DNA from: Reticulitermes speratus
Taxonomy: Eukaryota > Arthropoda > Insecta > Blattodea > Rhinotermitidae
Length of the DNA stretch: 64,000 nucleotides
Assembly: GCA_021186555.1 (NCBI GenBank)
Contig: JAJKFL010000330.1
Location: 29,304,944-29,368,943 of the forward strand
Direction of reading: 5' to 3'
The notes beneath the pieces are model-generated. The model ran no database searches, was not told the DNA's origin, and worked only from the letters and a program-made list of their open reading frames with translations. The translations under genes and the position numbers were made by a program. Positions 22,400-32,837 of the stretch are shown here, piece by piece (positions within the stretch are counted from its first letter, which is position 1; the number at the start of each line of letters is the position of its first letter).

Positions 22400-22436
22400 C
22401 CTGAAGATGGGGGGCTATATATTCCATCGAAACGTT
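22400..22436 (+). repeat. CTGAAGATGG...CGAAACGT fold motif
   Basis: CTGAAGATGG and CCATCGAAACG flank a short variable segment, so that GATGG pairs with CCATC. The same pattern recurs at 26850, 29231, 34570, 38311, 38547, 39630, 42462, 53416 and 53484 on one strand or the other. It is discussed under findings. Confidence 0.6.
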
Positions 22437-22933
22437 AGTACCAACCTAGCAAATGACACTGCTTTACATACCAGAAGACAACACTGTATCCCCTTGCGAA
22501 ATTCCACATGGCTGACCGCAGGAGTTGATTGATATCAAACGTAAAACTACATACAGATTTCTGCTGGTTGCCATTTTGTTTTGGGTCCTGCTGAAACGTT
22601 ACCTTGCAACAGTTGCATGTTTGGAACATTCTTCACTGCATAGAATTACAGCGTACAGTAAATAAGGCTAGTTTACGCTCTTGTCTTAGAATTAGACTTA
22701 CTGAAATCCACCATATCGGTATTAGATTTTGTATGCAATTAAAAATTGCGATTTTGGATAGCTTCGAATGTCATGATATTAATACTAAGTTTAATGAAAA
22801 TCAGGGGTCAGGCACACACGGACATGTTGCTCGTAAGGGTATCTTTCCTTAGAATGAAATGTGGTCTGATTAAGTTGTCAGTAGGAGTATTGCGGTATGT
22901 TATGATAGGATAGGACTTAGGTAATAGGAGCAA

Positions 22934-22985
22934 ACACTGTCCCAGTGCCACTTTGTCCGCCACAAATCCCACATCGACCGTTCCA
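22934..22985 (-). mobile_element. SINE S2 fragment
   Basis: Plus text 'tgtcccagtgccactttgtc' and 'cgccacaaatcccacat' is internal S2 sequence in minus orientation. Both ends are missing. Confidence 0.7.
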
Positions 22986-23071
22986 TTTGATTTTGTTATT
23001 GTTAATGTCGTCGATTTTCCCATACCTTTACTTCTATACTTTAGCATGAAGAAACCTAAGGTAAGACTCAC

Positions 23072-23182
23072 TTCTCCAGGTCGTTGGCGCGCATGATGGA
23101 CTGTCCTAGTCTGGCGAGCAGGTCCAGCACGTACTCCGAGTCCGCCTCAGAATCCTGTTCCGGTACGAAGTTGCTCCTCTGG
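23072..23182 (-). CDS. Dh31: DH31 (calcitonin-like diuretic hormone) precursor, propeptide exon
   Basis: A 111-base exon on the minus strand. The acceptor is TGTTGCAG at 23190-23183 and the donor is GTGAGT from 23071 down. It enters in phase 2: AG from the 30019 exon plus C gives Ser. It then reads QRSNFVPEQDSEADSE, YVLDLLARLGQSIMRANDLE and leaves in phase 2 with AA. In DH31 precursors a segment of this type (two hydrophobic heptads, then an arginine and NDLEN) lies directly before the Lys-Arg that releases the mature peptide. DH31 is a secreted, amidated neuropeptide that raises cAMP in Malpighian tubules and acts on gut muscle. The next exon, with the mature peptide, was not found in 1-23071 and probably lies outside the window. 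The identification rests on remembered family similarity. Confidence 0.85.
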
Positions 23183-23299
23183 CTGCAACACATAACAGAC
23201 GGTTATTAATCAGGCGGTCAATGGCTCAGACTAGAACAAAAGCGAAATTGTGGCGTTGTTGAAGATTAAAGTCTTCTGGGATATTGCACAAAACTTATT

Positions 23300-23590
23300 T
23301 TTAGGTGTTGTGCGATGCCGGGGTTTGGTGCGGAAACCTGAAGGAAAGAGACCACTTGGAAGACTAGGCGTAGACGGGAGGATGATATTAAAATTGATGT
23401 TGAAGAAATAGGAGGGGATGTGGAATGGATTGATCTGGCTCATTATAGGGTCAAGTGGCGAGCTCTTATGAATACTGTAATGAACCTCCGAGTTTCATAA
23501 AATACGAGGTATTTCTTGACTAGCTGAGGAACTGTTACCTTCACAGGAAGGGCTCTGCCCCATGGAGTTAGTCAAGAGACACGAATGTTA
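23300..23590 (+). mobile_element. LINE 3'-end module
   Basis: Landmarks: 'gaaacctgaaggaaagagac', 'gtagacgggaggatgatatt', 'ggaatggattgatctggctc', 'aatgaacctccgagtttcat', 'agctgaggaactgttacctt' and 'ctctgccccatggagttagt'. It is one of the better preserved copies, 130 bases from the Dh31 propeptide exon and inside the downstream intron. Confidence 0.72.
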
Positions 23591-23599
23591 AGAGACAGT

Positions 23600-24082
23600 A
23601 GTTAGTAGCTGACAGGAACAGGGCCAAATCATCTTAGGGTGAGAAATGTATTATGTGTAAATAAGTACTAGACTATTTCACTCCACGTTCCTGAAGATGG
23701 TACATGCTTCTCCTACTAAGGAAATTCTTACTAAAGACATTATATTTGACGCAATTTTGAGGAAATATCCGATTTGTTTACTAATTAATTCGCAGGAAAT
23801 TAACGATGCTGTCTGAAGTGAAGTTGTAAATAGGTACATATATTATTAAATTACATGAAAAGTGAACACCAGTACGGAGTAGGGTAGAGATATAGAAGGC
23901 GACTCGTGGCGTATTTGAGAGCAGACTTCTGTTGCGCTGTTCGCCTGGAGAGGCTGAAGAAAGCGGCGACAAAAAATCTCAGCTAGGACTCGAATTGTGT
24001 TCCTTCTTTATACAACTGTAGTTACTACACCAATTACTGCTATTACTTTACATAAATGATATTTTATTGGTGACGTTTGGCA
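23600..24082. other. unassigned stretch
   Basis: Nothing recognised beyond a partial 'cctgaagatgg' at about 23692, like the start of the recurrent fold motif. Confidence 0.4.
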
Positions 24083-24350
24083 GTAAAGGTAGAGCAACCC
24101 CTGTACTGGCCTGGACAGGCCCTGAGGGTTCCAGGAGGTTGAGGGTCCCAGATTTCAAGACAGTCGGCAGGTTGTCAGCCTTACGCACTGGCCGCCTTTA
24201 CCCCCCAGGAGATATTCCTGGTACTCATTTCTGTTAGAGGCTGAGTCGAGCCCACTGCCATACTGCGGCTGGAAATGAAAAATTTTGTTGACACCATAGG
24301 GAATCGAACCCGCGACCTCCCGGCCCCAACCAACTGCTCCATCGCGTGCC
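24083..24350 (-). mobile_element. SINE, family S5, copy 2
   Basis: S5 body ('gcctggacaggccctgaggg', 'cctttaccccccaggagata', 'gttagaggctgagtcgagcc') and head at the right with 'gggaatcgaacccgcgacc', the complement of a good B box GGGTTCGATTCCC. Intergenic polypeptide readings through it are artefacts. Confidence 0.8.
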
Positions 24351-24877
24351 CCGTATGTTGGTGGTAGAGTGTCGTGAACGCTGTCATCCGTAGATCTTGT
24401 ACTTGTAGAACTGATAGGCCTGCTCGTCTGTTGGCTGTCATTAGAAGTGACCTAGTTTTTATGTTGCTTTCCGGTCCCATTTCTTTAAGCGTCCCTCGTG
24501 TATGGTGTTTTGTTGCGTGGGTTCAGAGTCATAAGGAACGTGATCTTGGTAGTTGATGTTCCCTCCAGCTTATTTAATCAAATCACCCTCTTTACTTCTG
24601 TATGTGGGTTTCCCTTGTGACGGTACAAGTGACTGAAGAACCACTTGCTTTTGCTGTGTCGAGAGGCTGTACGATTTTGAATGAGATTAGGATCCTGTGT
24701 TTGGAGTTATTGAGCCGCATATTTGTTTCAATAAGGCAGATTCGATATTAAACGCTTTAGCATGCGTTCGTGTTTCAGTTTGGTTCGGAAATATCGTTTA
24801 GCTGTTGTGTTATTTGAATCTTAAACTTCATCTGTTATCCTCAGTGAAAGACATACGTAGATTGAGGGTGTCGGAGA
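24351..24877. other. unassigned stretch
   Basis: No recognised element. Confidence 0.4.
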
Positions 24878-24885
24878 AAGAAAGT

Positions 24886-25538
24886 TAAGAATGGCCCCGC
24901 AGCAGAAGCTACGGACGCACCGCAGCCTTAAGGTTTATTGTGCAACCCTTGCGATGAAGATGAAGAGAAAGATGATCAGTTTTTAATTTTTCCAAGTAAT
25001 GGAGCACCGGTGGAATGAAATTGACAGGGGAAAACCGAAGTACTAGAGGGGGGGGGGGGAACCTGTCCCAGTGCCACTTTGTCAATCAGAAATCCCACAT
25101 GGACTGACCTGTTTTTTTTTTCTTTCTTTCTTTCTTTCTGGGTTTTCCCCTTCGATCCATTTTTGTTCTGTATTAGTCTTTTTTCGTCCTTTCATGTCAC
25201 TTACGGTTCACAACCGTCTTTTTACAACACAACACAAACATCCATGCCCCCGGTGGGATTTTTTTTTTTTTTAATTCCTGGGTTTTCCCCCTTGATCCAT
25301 TTGTACTTGTTGAAGTCCTTTTTGTCCTGCATGTCACTTTATGTTTCATGCTATTGTCCATACATCTAACACAACACAAACATCCATGCTCCCGGTGGGA
25401 TTCGAACCCACGATCCTAGTAAGCGAGCGGCCGAAGACCCACGCCTTAGACCGCGCGGCCACTGGGATCGGCTGGGATCGAACCCGGGCCTCCGCGGTGG
25501 GAGGCCGGCAACTAACCGCCTGAACCATGGCACGGCCT
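24886..25538 (-). mobile_element. SINE S2 interrupted by a composite SINE
   Basis: S2 body (plus text 'gcagcagaagctacggacgc' to 'cacatggactgacctg') and S2 head at the right ('cctgaaccatggcacggcc') flank a 377-base insertion. The outer target duplication 'aagaaagt' lies at 24878-24885 and 25539-25546. A G11 run at about 25050 interrupts the usual 'cagggaaaaacctg'. Confidence 0.87.
25112..25488 (-). mobile_element. composite SINE: one head, two S3 bodies in tandem
   Basis: Read on minus: S1/S3 head (25488-25399), S3 body (25398-25273), A14 (25272-25259), then TCCCACCGGGGGCATGG and a second S3 body. It ends with an (AAAG)n A10 tail at 25139-25112. There is a single head. It is inserted next to the B box of the host S2 element; only 'ctg' seems duplicated. 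Confidence 0.85.
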
Positions 25539-25546
25539 AAGAAAGT

Positions 25547-26849
25547 ACTTAGAAGAATATTTGTATCTGCAGGGATGGGAGGGAGAGAAGCCTGAAGTAA
25601 CACTTGCATGGATTTGTAGAATGATGTACAAATTCGGACAAAAGGTTTAAAATTTGAAACGGAGGATAGAAAGAGAAACAGAGGAGCATTGTGATCTTAT
25701 AAGCTGATTTCTTTTGGAAGGAAATTAACATAAATAGATAATATTAATCTTTGATTGTCTTGAGAAGATGACCCTTAATGCAGATCAGAGAACTGAAGTG
25801 TTAGCTATAGAGTCATGAGAAGGTTCACAAAAAGATGTTTTGCGACAGAGGAGCGTAATAAAGTCGCGCCAATTAACGCAGGGGGTATTACGAGTAGTTT
25901 TAAAGTGCACATTAAGTGGTCCTTAGCCAACCCTCGCCATTAGCGGAATTCTCTTGCAAAAGTTTTGCAGTTAAAGGAAGCGATGTTATTTGAAATTCAG
26001 AACTTGGCGGCTCCGAAGTAAAAAGCTGAAACAGTTTTGCAGTGTGGGGTTTGTGATTAAATTTCATGACGTTTGCATTCATTTAAGGCCCTCGGTTAAC
26101 TTTTTAGTATTAAAAAGTTTCGGGGATGAAGTTTGAGGACTTATTTACCATCATGAACGTAATGTGATTGAAAACACAGCGGAAATTTGGCTTTAATTTA
26201 ATTACTTAAGTCAAAACGAAACTTCAAGGAAATTTTTTTAACAAAAAGTTACGTTTGAAAAACTTTTAATTAATTTCGTCACGTGTTCAGCTTTTATTTG
26301 TGTAAATTTTATTTCAGTGGACATTAATGTAGAAAGTAACTTACAGAACTGTCCTACTGGCTGACTGATAAAAATGAAACGTCAGTTATTTTGGCTGATA
26401 CACAATGATATACAACGCTACGTAAAAGGTATTATCCTGTCAACATAATCAAAATTTATCAGCGTTTATTAATCAGCAACAAAATACACTTATCAGGTAA
26501 ATGTAGATATTTGTTATTTTATATCAGACATTTCCCAGCTTGTTCCGCTTCTGACTAAACCATTATTATTTCAAGGGACGTGAAGCATCCAAGAACTGTA
26601 CTTACGTGTACTTTTATCGATGTTGTGTATATCATACATCGTATTAAATGCAAGTTGTTATGGCATTCAATATAAGTTGGGTGACTTACAAATACACGGA
26701 ATATGCAACACTGGCAGGTCACAATCTATAAATTTCAAACTGAGAAAACTTGTATGTAATTGAATATGTAATTGAAGGCTTCCGCCGTGGTCGTAATGTT
26801 GCTTAAAATCTTCTGGGTTGTTACCCGGCGTCATTTTTTGGTGTATGAC
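25547..26849. other. unassigned stretch
   Basis: AT-rich; no transposon ends, exons or tandem repeats recognised. Confidence 0.4.
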
Positions 26850-26890
26850 CAACGTTTCGGGATTACTTGTTTGTCCCATCTTCAGGGTCT
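26850..26890 (-). repeat. fold motif copy (CTGAAGATGGGA...TCCCGAAACG)
   Basis: On minus CTGAAGATGGGA and TCCCGAAACGTTGGTC are separated by 11 bases, with GGGA/TCCC pairing. A 'cttccgcc.tggt' sequence about 80 bases to the left recurs beside the 34570 copy. Confidence 0.6.
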
Positions 26891-27439
26891 TAGGAAAAAG
26901 GAAAATTTCTTTTTATTATTTATTGTTTAGTATTCTTTCAAAATATTTTATTTGTATTTAAAATTGTCGAATAAATTGATTATAACATTATGATGGTCAA
27001 AAGAAGAGTGTGATGTAGTTGTAATATAAGGTTACTCGATTTCAATCTTCACAGAGGGCTTTCTTGCCTTTTCTCAGCATGTCCAGACGAACACTGACAT
27101 AGTAACTTGCAAACGACCACGACATCAGCCTGCTGATTTCGCTGTAAGCTTCCCATGTAATTCCAAATTACGTAGGTTACATTGAAGGTTCAAACACTGT
27201 CGTTAAATACCCTAACACTGAGTCACCAGCGATCACGCTTTTGTGTCTTCTGGTTTAATTCTGTGGATGGCGCATCAACAGTTTTACGCTCTTCATAATC
27301 CACATTCCGTAGCATGTGATTAATTTTTTTATGGTTATTGAATGGCACTGTATAAACTGTAAGACATTACATTTCACCTAATGGCGTATCTTAAGACGAT
27401 TATGAATGATGAATTGGAGGGGAAGGGGAGGAGGGCGCC

Positions 27440-28152
27440 GCCAACTCACTATCTGAGCAATCTGTGTAGAACGGAATGCTTAACTTCAGGGTGCGCCAAG
27501 TCACTATCTGGGAAATGTGTGTAGAACGGAATGCTTAGCTTCAGGGTGCGCCAAGTCACTATCTGGGCAATCTGTGTAGAACGGAATGCTTAGCTTCAGG
27601 GTGCGCCAAGTCACTATCTGGGAAATCTGTGTAGAACGGAATGCTTAACTTCAGGGTGTGCCAAGTCACTATCTGGGCAATCTGTGTAGAACGGAATGCT
27701 TAACTTCAGGGTGTGCCAAGTCACTATCTGGGCAATCTGTGTAGAACGGAATGCTTACTTCAGGATGCGCCAAGTCACTATCTGGGCATTGTGTGTAGAA
27801 CGGAATGCTTAACTTCAGGGTGTGCCAACTCACTACCTGGGCCATCTGTGTAGAACGGAATGCTTAACTTCAGGGTGCGCCAAGTCACTATCTGGGCAAT
27901 CTGTGTAGAACGGAATGCTTAACTTCGGGGTGCGCCAAGTCACTATCTGGGCAATCTGTGAAGAACGGAATGCTTAACTTCGGGGTGCGCCAAGTCACTA
28001 TCTGGACAATCTGTGTAGAACGGAATACTTAACTTCGGGGTGCGCCAAGTCACTATCTGGACAATCTGTGTAGAACGGAATACTTAACTTCGGGGTGCGC
28101 CAAGTCACTATCTGGGCAATCAGTAGAACGGAATGATTAACTTCGGGGTGCG
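27440..28152. repeat. 55-bp tandem array, 13 units
   Basis: Unit of 55 bases: 'gccaagtcactatctgggca' followed by 'atctgtgtagaacggaatgc' and 'ttaacttcagggtgc'. Thirteen head-to-tail units, almost without indels. Variants are ordered: the left units carry 'cttcaggg' and the right ones 'cttcgggg'; 'ggacaat' and 'atacttaa' occur together in adjacent units 11 and 12. That order indicates local duplication of neighbouring units. Confidence 0.95.
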
Positions 28153-28159
28153 ATTTTTG

Positions 28160-29225
28160 GATCGTCCGGTTGAGAATAAGCTGAATATGTTAAATGGCTC
28201 TGTCTTCTATTCAGCGTCGTGTTGATAACAAGTCTTTCGAAACGTCTGAAGTAGGTCTATTACTTTAATCTGAGTTAAGAAATTTTCCACCGCGAGTCAG
28301 TTTAATTGCATCACATGGTTACAGTTCACAACAATAATTACAGATCTGTAAGAGCCATGATTGCTTGGGTCCTGGAATTTAGCGATGCATGTCCTAGTGT
28401 TTGTATATGTTATGTGATGGCGGAAGTAGAGCCAGCTTTCGAAACTTTGTGCGCGTGTTTTTTATTAACACAAACAGGAGGTTGGGAGAAGTCAAAGTAT
28501 GTCACCTTGGTGTCGAAAATATCGGAAATGAAAGTTACAGGCGTAAAGAAGGCTCATGTTAAATGTCTTGTACAAACGAGTTTTTATGCTAGCAGTTTCT
28601 GACAAAATAGATAAATGTCGACTGGAACATAATATCACTTGTGTGTAATATTATTGCGATACGGATCAAAATGAACAGCTTTTAATATGAAGCAGGAGGA
28701 CAGACAGATGGTTGACTTTATCTGTATGCATTTAATTCCTCCAATTTGCGTTCTTTGATATCTGAAATGTTTTGAAAATCGTCGTGTGGTGTGGCGCTAA
28801 TATGCTTCACGCGGCAGACTTTGTAACTCGTATTCTGCTATGATGTAGAGAATCTTGGGAGTTTCGATTTAGGTAGGTAACGATATGGAGGATTTAATTT
28901 GGTACTGATGTCGGAAATTTTAGATCGTACCGATATCGAATATTTAGATCAGTATCTGCCTGTATATCGGAGGTTAAGAAAACTCCACGCTAAATTATTT
29001 AAAATCGTGTTATAGCTTTTCACTTGCGTTGGTATTATTTGAAGAATAAGTGCTTGCCACAATTTAATTAGGACTTTCTTTCTTTCCTTCTTATATCTCA
29101 AGCCCTAACGATTAAAACAAACGAAACTAATGTTCTGTATTTTATATTCTTTGTACAGTGCATTTTGTCATAAGTTTAAGTTAAACCAACCAATGAACAG
29201 AATTATAAACAAAGTAAGGTAACCC
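28160..29225. other. unassigned stretch
   Basis: A 98-codon plus ORF at 28306-28602 has no recognised motif and no splice-site support. It is not called as a gene. Confidence 0.4.
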
Positions 29226-29230
29226 CTACA

Positions 29231-29266
29231 TACGTTTCAGCAATCAAGTTGCCATCCTCAGGGGGC
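29231..29266 (-). repeat. fold motif copy (CTGAGGATGGCAA...TTGCTGAAACG)
   Basis: On minus CTGAGGATGGCAA and TTGCTGAAACGTATGTA are separated by CTTGA, and GCAA pairs with TTGC. Upstream CCCC can pair with GGGG directly after GTA, a possible third stem. Confidence 0.6.
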
Positions 29267-29449
29267 ACATCAAATAATCACAAGTATCTATGGCATCCAG
29301 ATACACATACATTTGGCATTATAATGGAACTACACATGCCGCTCACAATATTAAAATGAATAGATGCCTATAGCCATAAAACTAAACGTTAACAGTAAAT
29401 AATACAATGTGTCTAAGTCAGTGATGTAAGCTGATATTTCGTGTAACAT

Positions 29450-29606
29450 AGAATATAATATATATATAATATTATATATATAATATTCTGTATCTTTATT
29501 TGTATGGGTATAAAACTTGGTCTGTCTTTATGAAAATTGTGTTTGAGAAGAATAATTTTGTTCCTCAAACACTATTATTATATTATATATAATATAATAA
29601 TATTAA
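29450..29606. repeat. AT palindromes and a 9-bp hairpin
   Basis: 29450-29489 is a nearly perfect AT palindrome ending 'agaatat' and 'atattct'. 29539-29572 is a hairpin with arms GTGTTTGAG and CTCAAACAC. 29568-29606 is a second TAT/ATA palindrome. They lie 500-600 bases from Dh31 exon 1 inside the intron. Confidence 0.7.
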
Positions 29607-29639
29607 TAATGTAAATATTGAATTAGACGCTGTAGTTCG

Positions 29640-29880
29640 GTCACTGCGACATTTTTAAAACAAGTCATCTATGTTCTGTCAGGTATTGAATTCTGCTCCA
29701 GTACTTATTTTATATTGTTTTACTTCATATTTGTTTTGTTTCTTTAGTGTTTGTCTTGTGTATTTGTGCTGTTTTGTGTTTTATTTGTGCCTATGTGCTG
29801 GCTTTGTAATTGGCACTTGTGCTGTTAAGTCTGCACGTTAATAAATACACATTAAATTGAACTGAATTGAATTGAATTAT
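29640..29880 (+). mobile_element. possible non-LTR 3' end with (GAATT)n tail
   Basis: T-rich text with an AATAAA-like 'aataaatacac' is followed by 'gaactgaattgaattgaatt', a short tandem tail like those of some LINEs. No coding part is visible, so the family is unknown. Confidence 0.35.
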
Positions 29881-30018
29881 TGGGCCTTAAAGAAAAGAAC
29901 AGAGAAAATTATATAAAGTTGTTTTTCTTTCGGAAGCGAAGCATGAGGCAGAGTTACAAGGTAGATTTATTGATGGCTTGTTACAGCATGTCAGTCGATG
30001 AGGACCATGTGACCTTAC

Positions 30019-30137
30019 CTTGACAGTGGAGCACTTCCTGCCGCGTGAGAGATGCTGAACATCAGGATGACCCCAACCAGCAGGGTGCTTGTCAACAGGA
30101 CTACGCAGGAGTTCATGGCTCTAAGACGGGTGGCTGC
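30019..30137 (-). CDS. Dh31: DH31 precursor, signal-peptide exon with start codon
   Basis: A 119-base exon on the minus strand: acceptor GTGTTGCAG (30146-30138), 21 bases of 5' UTR, ATG at 30116-30114 and donor GTAAGG from 30018 down. It encodes MNSCVVLLTSTLLVGVILM then FSISHAAGSAPLS, 32 codons plus AG. This is a typical secretory signal: short polar N-terminus, hydrophobic core, small residues before a likely cleavage near HAAGSA. It ends in phase 2, exactly what the exon at 23182-23072 needs, so the two join in frame across a 6836-base intron into 69 residues plus a split codon. An acceptor before the ATG implies at least one upstream untranslated exon, which was not located. DH31 precursors have this layout of signal, spacer and single peptide. 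Confidence 0.85.
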
Positions 30138-30146
30138 CTGCAACAC

Positions 30147-30371
30147 AGCACATCACAGCATGCAGCTCGAAACTGAGTGAACAGGGAATCGATCCTCAGG
30201 AGTAAATACGAGTACTATAGCTGCTTCCTGTCTTATCGCTTCTCAGGATACTATAATGGTTTCAATTAACTTGCCAGAACAGTGATCTAACTTTCAGATA
30301 GGCTGTTTAGCTAACTCAGTTTGTGATACTCTCAGAGTACTGGAATTATATCCACTTCCAAATTCAAAATA
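30147..30371. other. intron or 5' flank of Dh31
   Basis: Upstream of the coding exon on the minus strand. No untranslated exon or promoter was identified here or further on. Confidence 0.4.
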
Positions 30372-30547
30372 CAGTCGAACCCGGTTATAACGACATCGGT
30401 TTATGCGACACCTCGTGTATAGCGTCAGATATCCTGTGGTGCCAATTAATTCCCCACTTAACCATAACATTGTACTCCTCGGTTATAACGAAACCCGTTT
30501 ATAACGACACAAAATATTCAGTCCCTTTCGATAACCGAGTTTGACTC
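30372..30547. mobile_element. Tc1/mariner/pogo-type MITE with GGTTATAACGA repeats
   Basis: Starts CAGTCGAACCCGGTTATAAC after TA (30370-30371). The interior repeats 'ggttataacga' at 30488 and 'gtttataacgaca' at 30498. The right end 'cgataaccgagtttgactc' is the decayed inverted complement of the left. Confidence 0.7.
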
Positions 30548-32830
30548 AACATTAACTGAGTTTACACACCACCTACCCAATATTGCTAATTCCTTTGCTG
30601 ATTTTCCTATGAGGGAATGGACTCCTAACTGTATAACTGTACAAGTGAACCATTATGTTTACCGTCTAGAGATAGAGAGGTCGCCATAATACATTACCCA
30701 ACCTAACGTGACTGAGTCCCATACATCTTCGTCTCACAATCCTATGTTTCATTCAACCAGCAAGCGTACTAATCTCTGCTGTATTTTACAGAGCTAGTTG
30801 TTACGGTTTTGGTGTGCCATTCACAGGATTAACGACGTGGAATGAATAGATGCTGTTGCAATTTCAGATCGCCTCTTGAGAAAATAGGGCGGTCGGTAAT
30901 TGCAATTGGACTACAGAATGAAGCGGTTCTGGCAGGATAACAAACAAACGCTAGACATATTTAAATTGTGCGGGAAGTCAGTTACTGAAATTAATGCTTT
31001 GCCTACAGTTCGCTTAGTCTAGTCATTAACCAAGTAATTAACTGCCGCTGTTTGCCAGAAATAAACGTTTCGACACCGCGAATGCCGAAACCAACATTGG
31101 ACACTATTCTAAGCTAGTTCTATCAATGGGCATTACAATGACCTGCGTAAATCTGTTTTAGTGTTATCCTCCCATCTTCTCCTCGGTTGCACAAGTGGAA
31201 GTTAACAAGGAGGATTCTGCATCAAAATTCTGTACGCATTTCTCGTCTCTCCTTTCTAGCAACATGTCCATCTCATCATCTCTGTACAAGAAGAAGACAA
31301 ACATCCTCCGTTTGCAATATCCTATTTTCCCCATTTCCTTCTTCCTTCTTAACTCCAAATATTTTTTTCCTGAGAATTTTGCTTTCAAACAAGATAACAT
31401 GTGGGCGAAGTGAGCCATCTGTTGCACTAAGGGGAGATCACATATTTACGGTTGTGACTAGAGCACTGATATGTTTAAAGCAGCAATATAGCGTCGATAG
31501 CATCTTCGAAATTTGACTTCATAAATAAATGCAGTAGACATCTGTTTGGTTCAAGTAAAGTTAAAGCCTCGTCGTCGTCGTCGTGAATTAACTCACTTTG
31601 ACAAGGTAATTTTTAATTTACCTTAAGCCGAAGGTATTGGCCTGTAGCCTACATTTCCCATGACAAATCAAAATCAGATTTTTAACCCAAAATAAGCCGT
31701 TTTTCTCGATATAAATATTTGAATGATAATTGCGTTATTGTTTGCAGCCTATTACGACACGTGCTATGGCTATATTAGGATACCTGAGAATACTTCGGGA
31801 CCCTAAATTGCACCACTTCGAAGATGTCAACAATAGTAGCTGAACTGTCCATGGGCCCCAGTTTGCACACTACGGAGTTGCGTAATGGGCATAACCTCAG
31901 TAACAGGACATTTAAATTTGTAATGTTGACAGATCGTAACCATCCAAAAATAGGAAGTCGGAGCACCTTTTACAAGAAGTCTGGTGCGTGGATCTCAGAT
32001 CTCTTCTGTCACCTATATCATCATGAGACCTAAATACCAGAAAGTTATTGGACATTAGAAGCAGTGTCCACACATCTGAGATGGGGTAGCGTCATCACAA
32101 GGACACGCTAAATGAGTTTCTTTTATTTTATGATCAAGTTTTTATGAAGGACTATGATGGAACCGTAACAAAACATTATTTTATTGCGTAAAAGCGTTAG
32201 CGAATAACGGCTTGTGGCATGGTTAGCAAATTCAAGTTTCAAAAGTCAAGCCCAGTGCGGTGTATCCTGAACAAGGTTTCCAATTAAACTGCAAATAAAC
32301 TCTGATTTAAACTGGAGTTGCTTTTCCGGAAAATGTTTGTAACGCAAAACAGCGTGAATCGAAACTTTTTTAATCACTGTAGTTGTGACCAACGTGCTGC
32401 TTGGTTGAACATGTTTAAGGAACAACAATTGTTGTACAGCAGTACGAGTTTTATTACATGTTAAACTACTTAAGCTGTGAGAAGCTACCCGAAGCGTTAA
32501 GGCTCCTGGCTTACACGCACGCAGGAGGTGCCAGTTTCGAATAGCAGCTGGGAAAGCGGATATCCTGACTGAGATTATTCGTGGGTTTCATATTCCCTCC
32601 ACCAAAATTAGGGATAGGATATTAAATCCGGCCCCATACAACTCCTTCCTCCCCGTATCCTGTTTATCATTCACTATCAATCTTCTGGCGTTATATAGAC
32701 TGCATCGTAAATAAATTGCAGATATGTAAGTATCAGCATTTTGAGAGCATAAGATTTTACTGAAGGATTGTCAGTAACGTCTGTAAAATGTGTAGTTAGG
32801 GTCTAATGTATGTACTCGTACAAGGACGAT
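30548..32830. other. unassigned 2.3-kb stretch, weak tRNA-like head near 32490
   Basis: Mostly featureless. A (TCG)4 run lies near 31571. 32489-32560 resembles a decayed tRNA-derived head ('gctcctggcttacacg' and B-box-like 'agtttcgaatagc'), but no second copy confirms it. Confidence 0.35.
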
Positions 32831-32837
32831 TCAAACA

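Noticed and set aside
1..23071. Mature DH31 peptide exon
   Set aside because: I looked on the minus strand for a Lys-Arg-preceded, Gly-Arg-followed peptide rich in Gly, Leu and Ala and found none. It is presumably outside the window.
27440..28152. Regular repeats as a CRISPR array
   Set aside because: Units are contiguous 55-mers with no unique spacers, and the genome is eukaryotic.
28306..28602. 98-codon Cys-containing ORF near Dh31
   Set aside because: No signal peptide, recognised motif or consistent splice sites, and opposite strand to Dh31.
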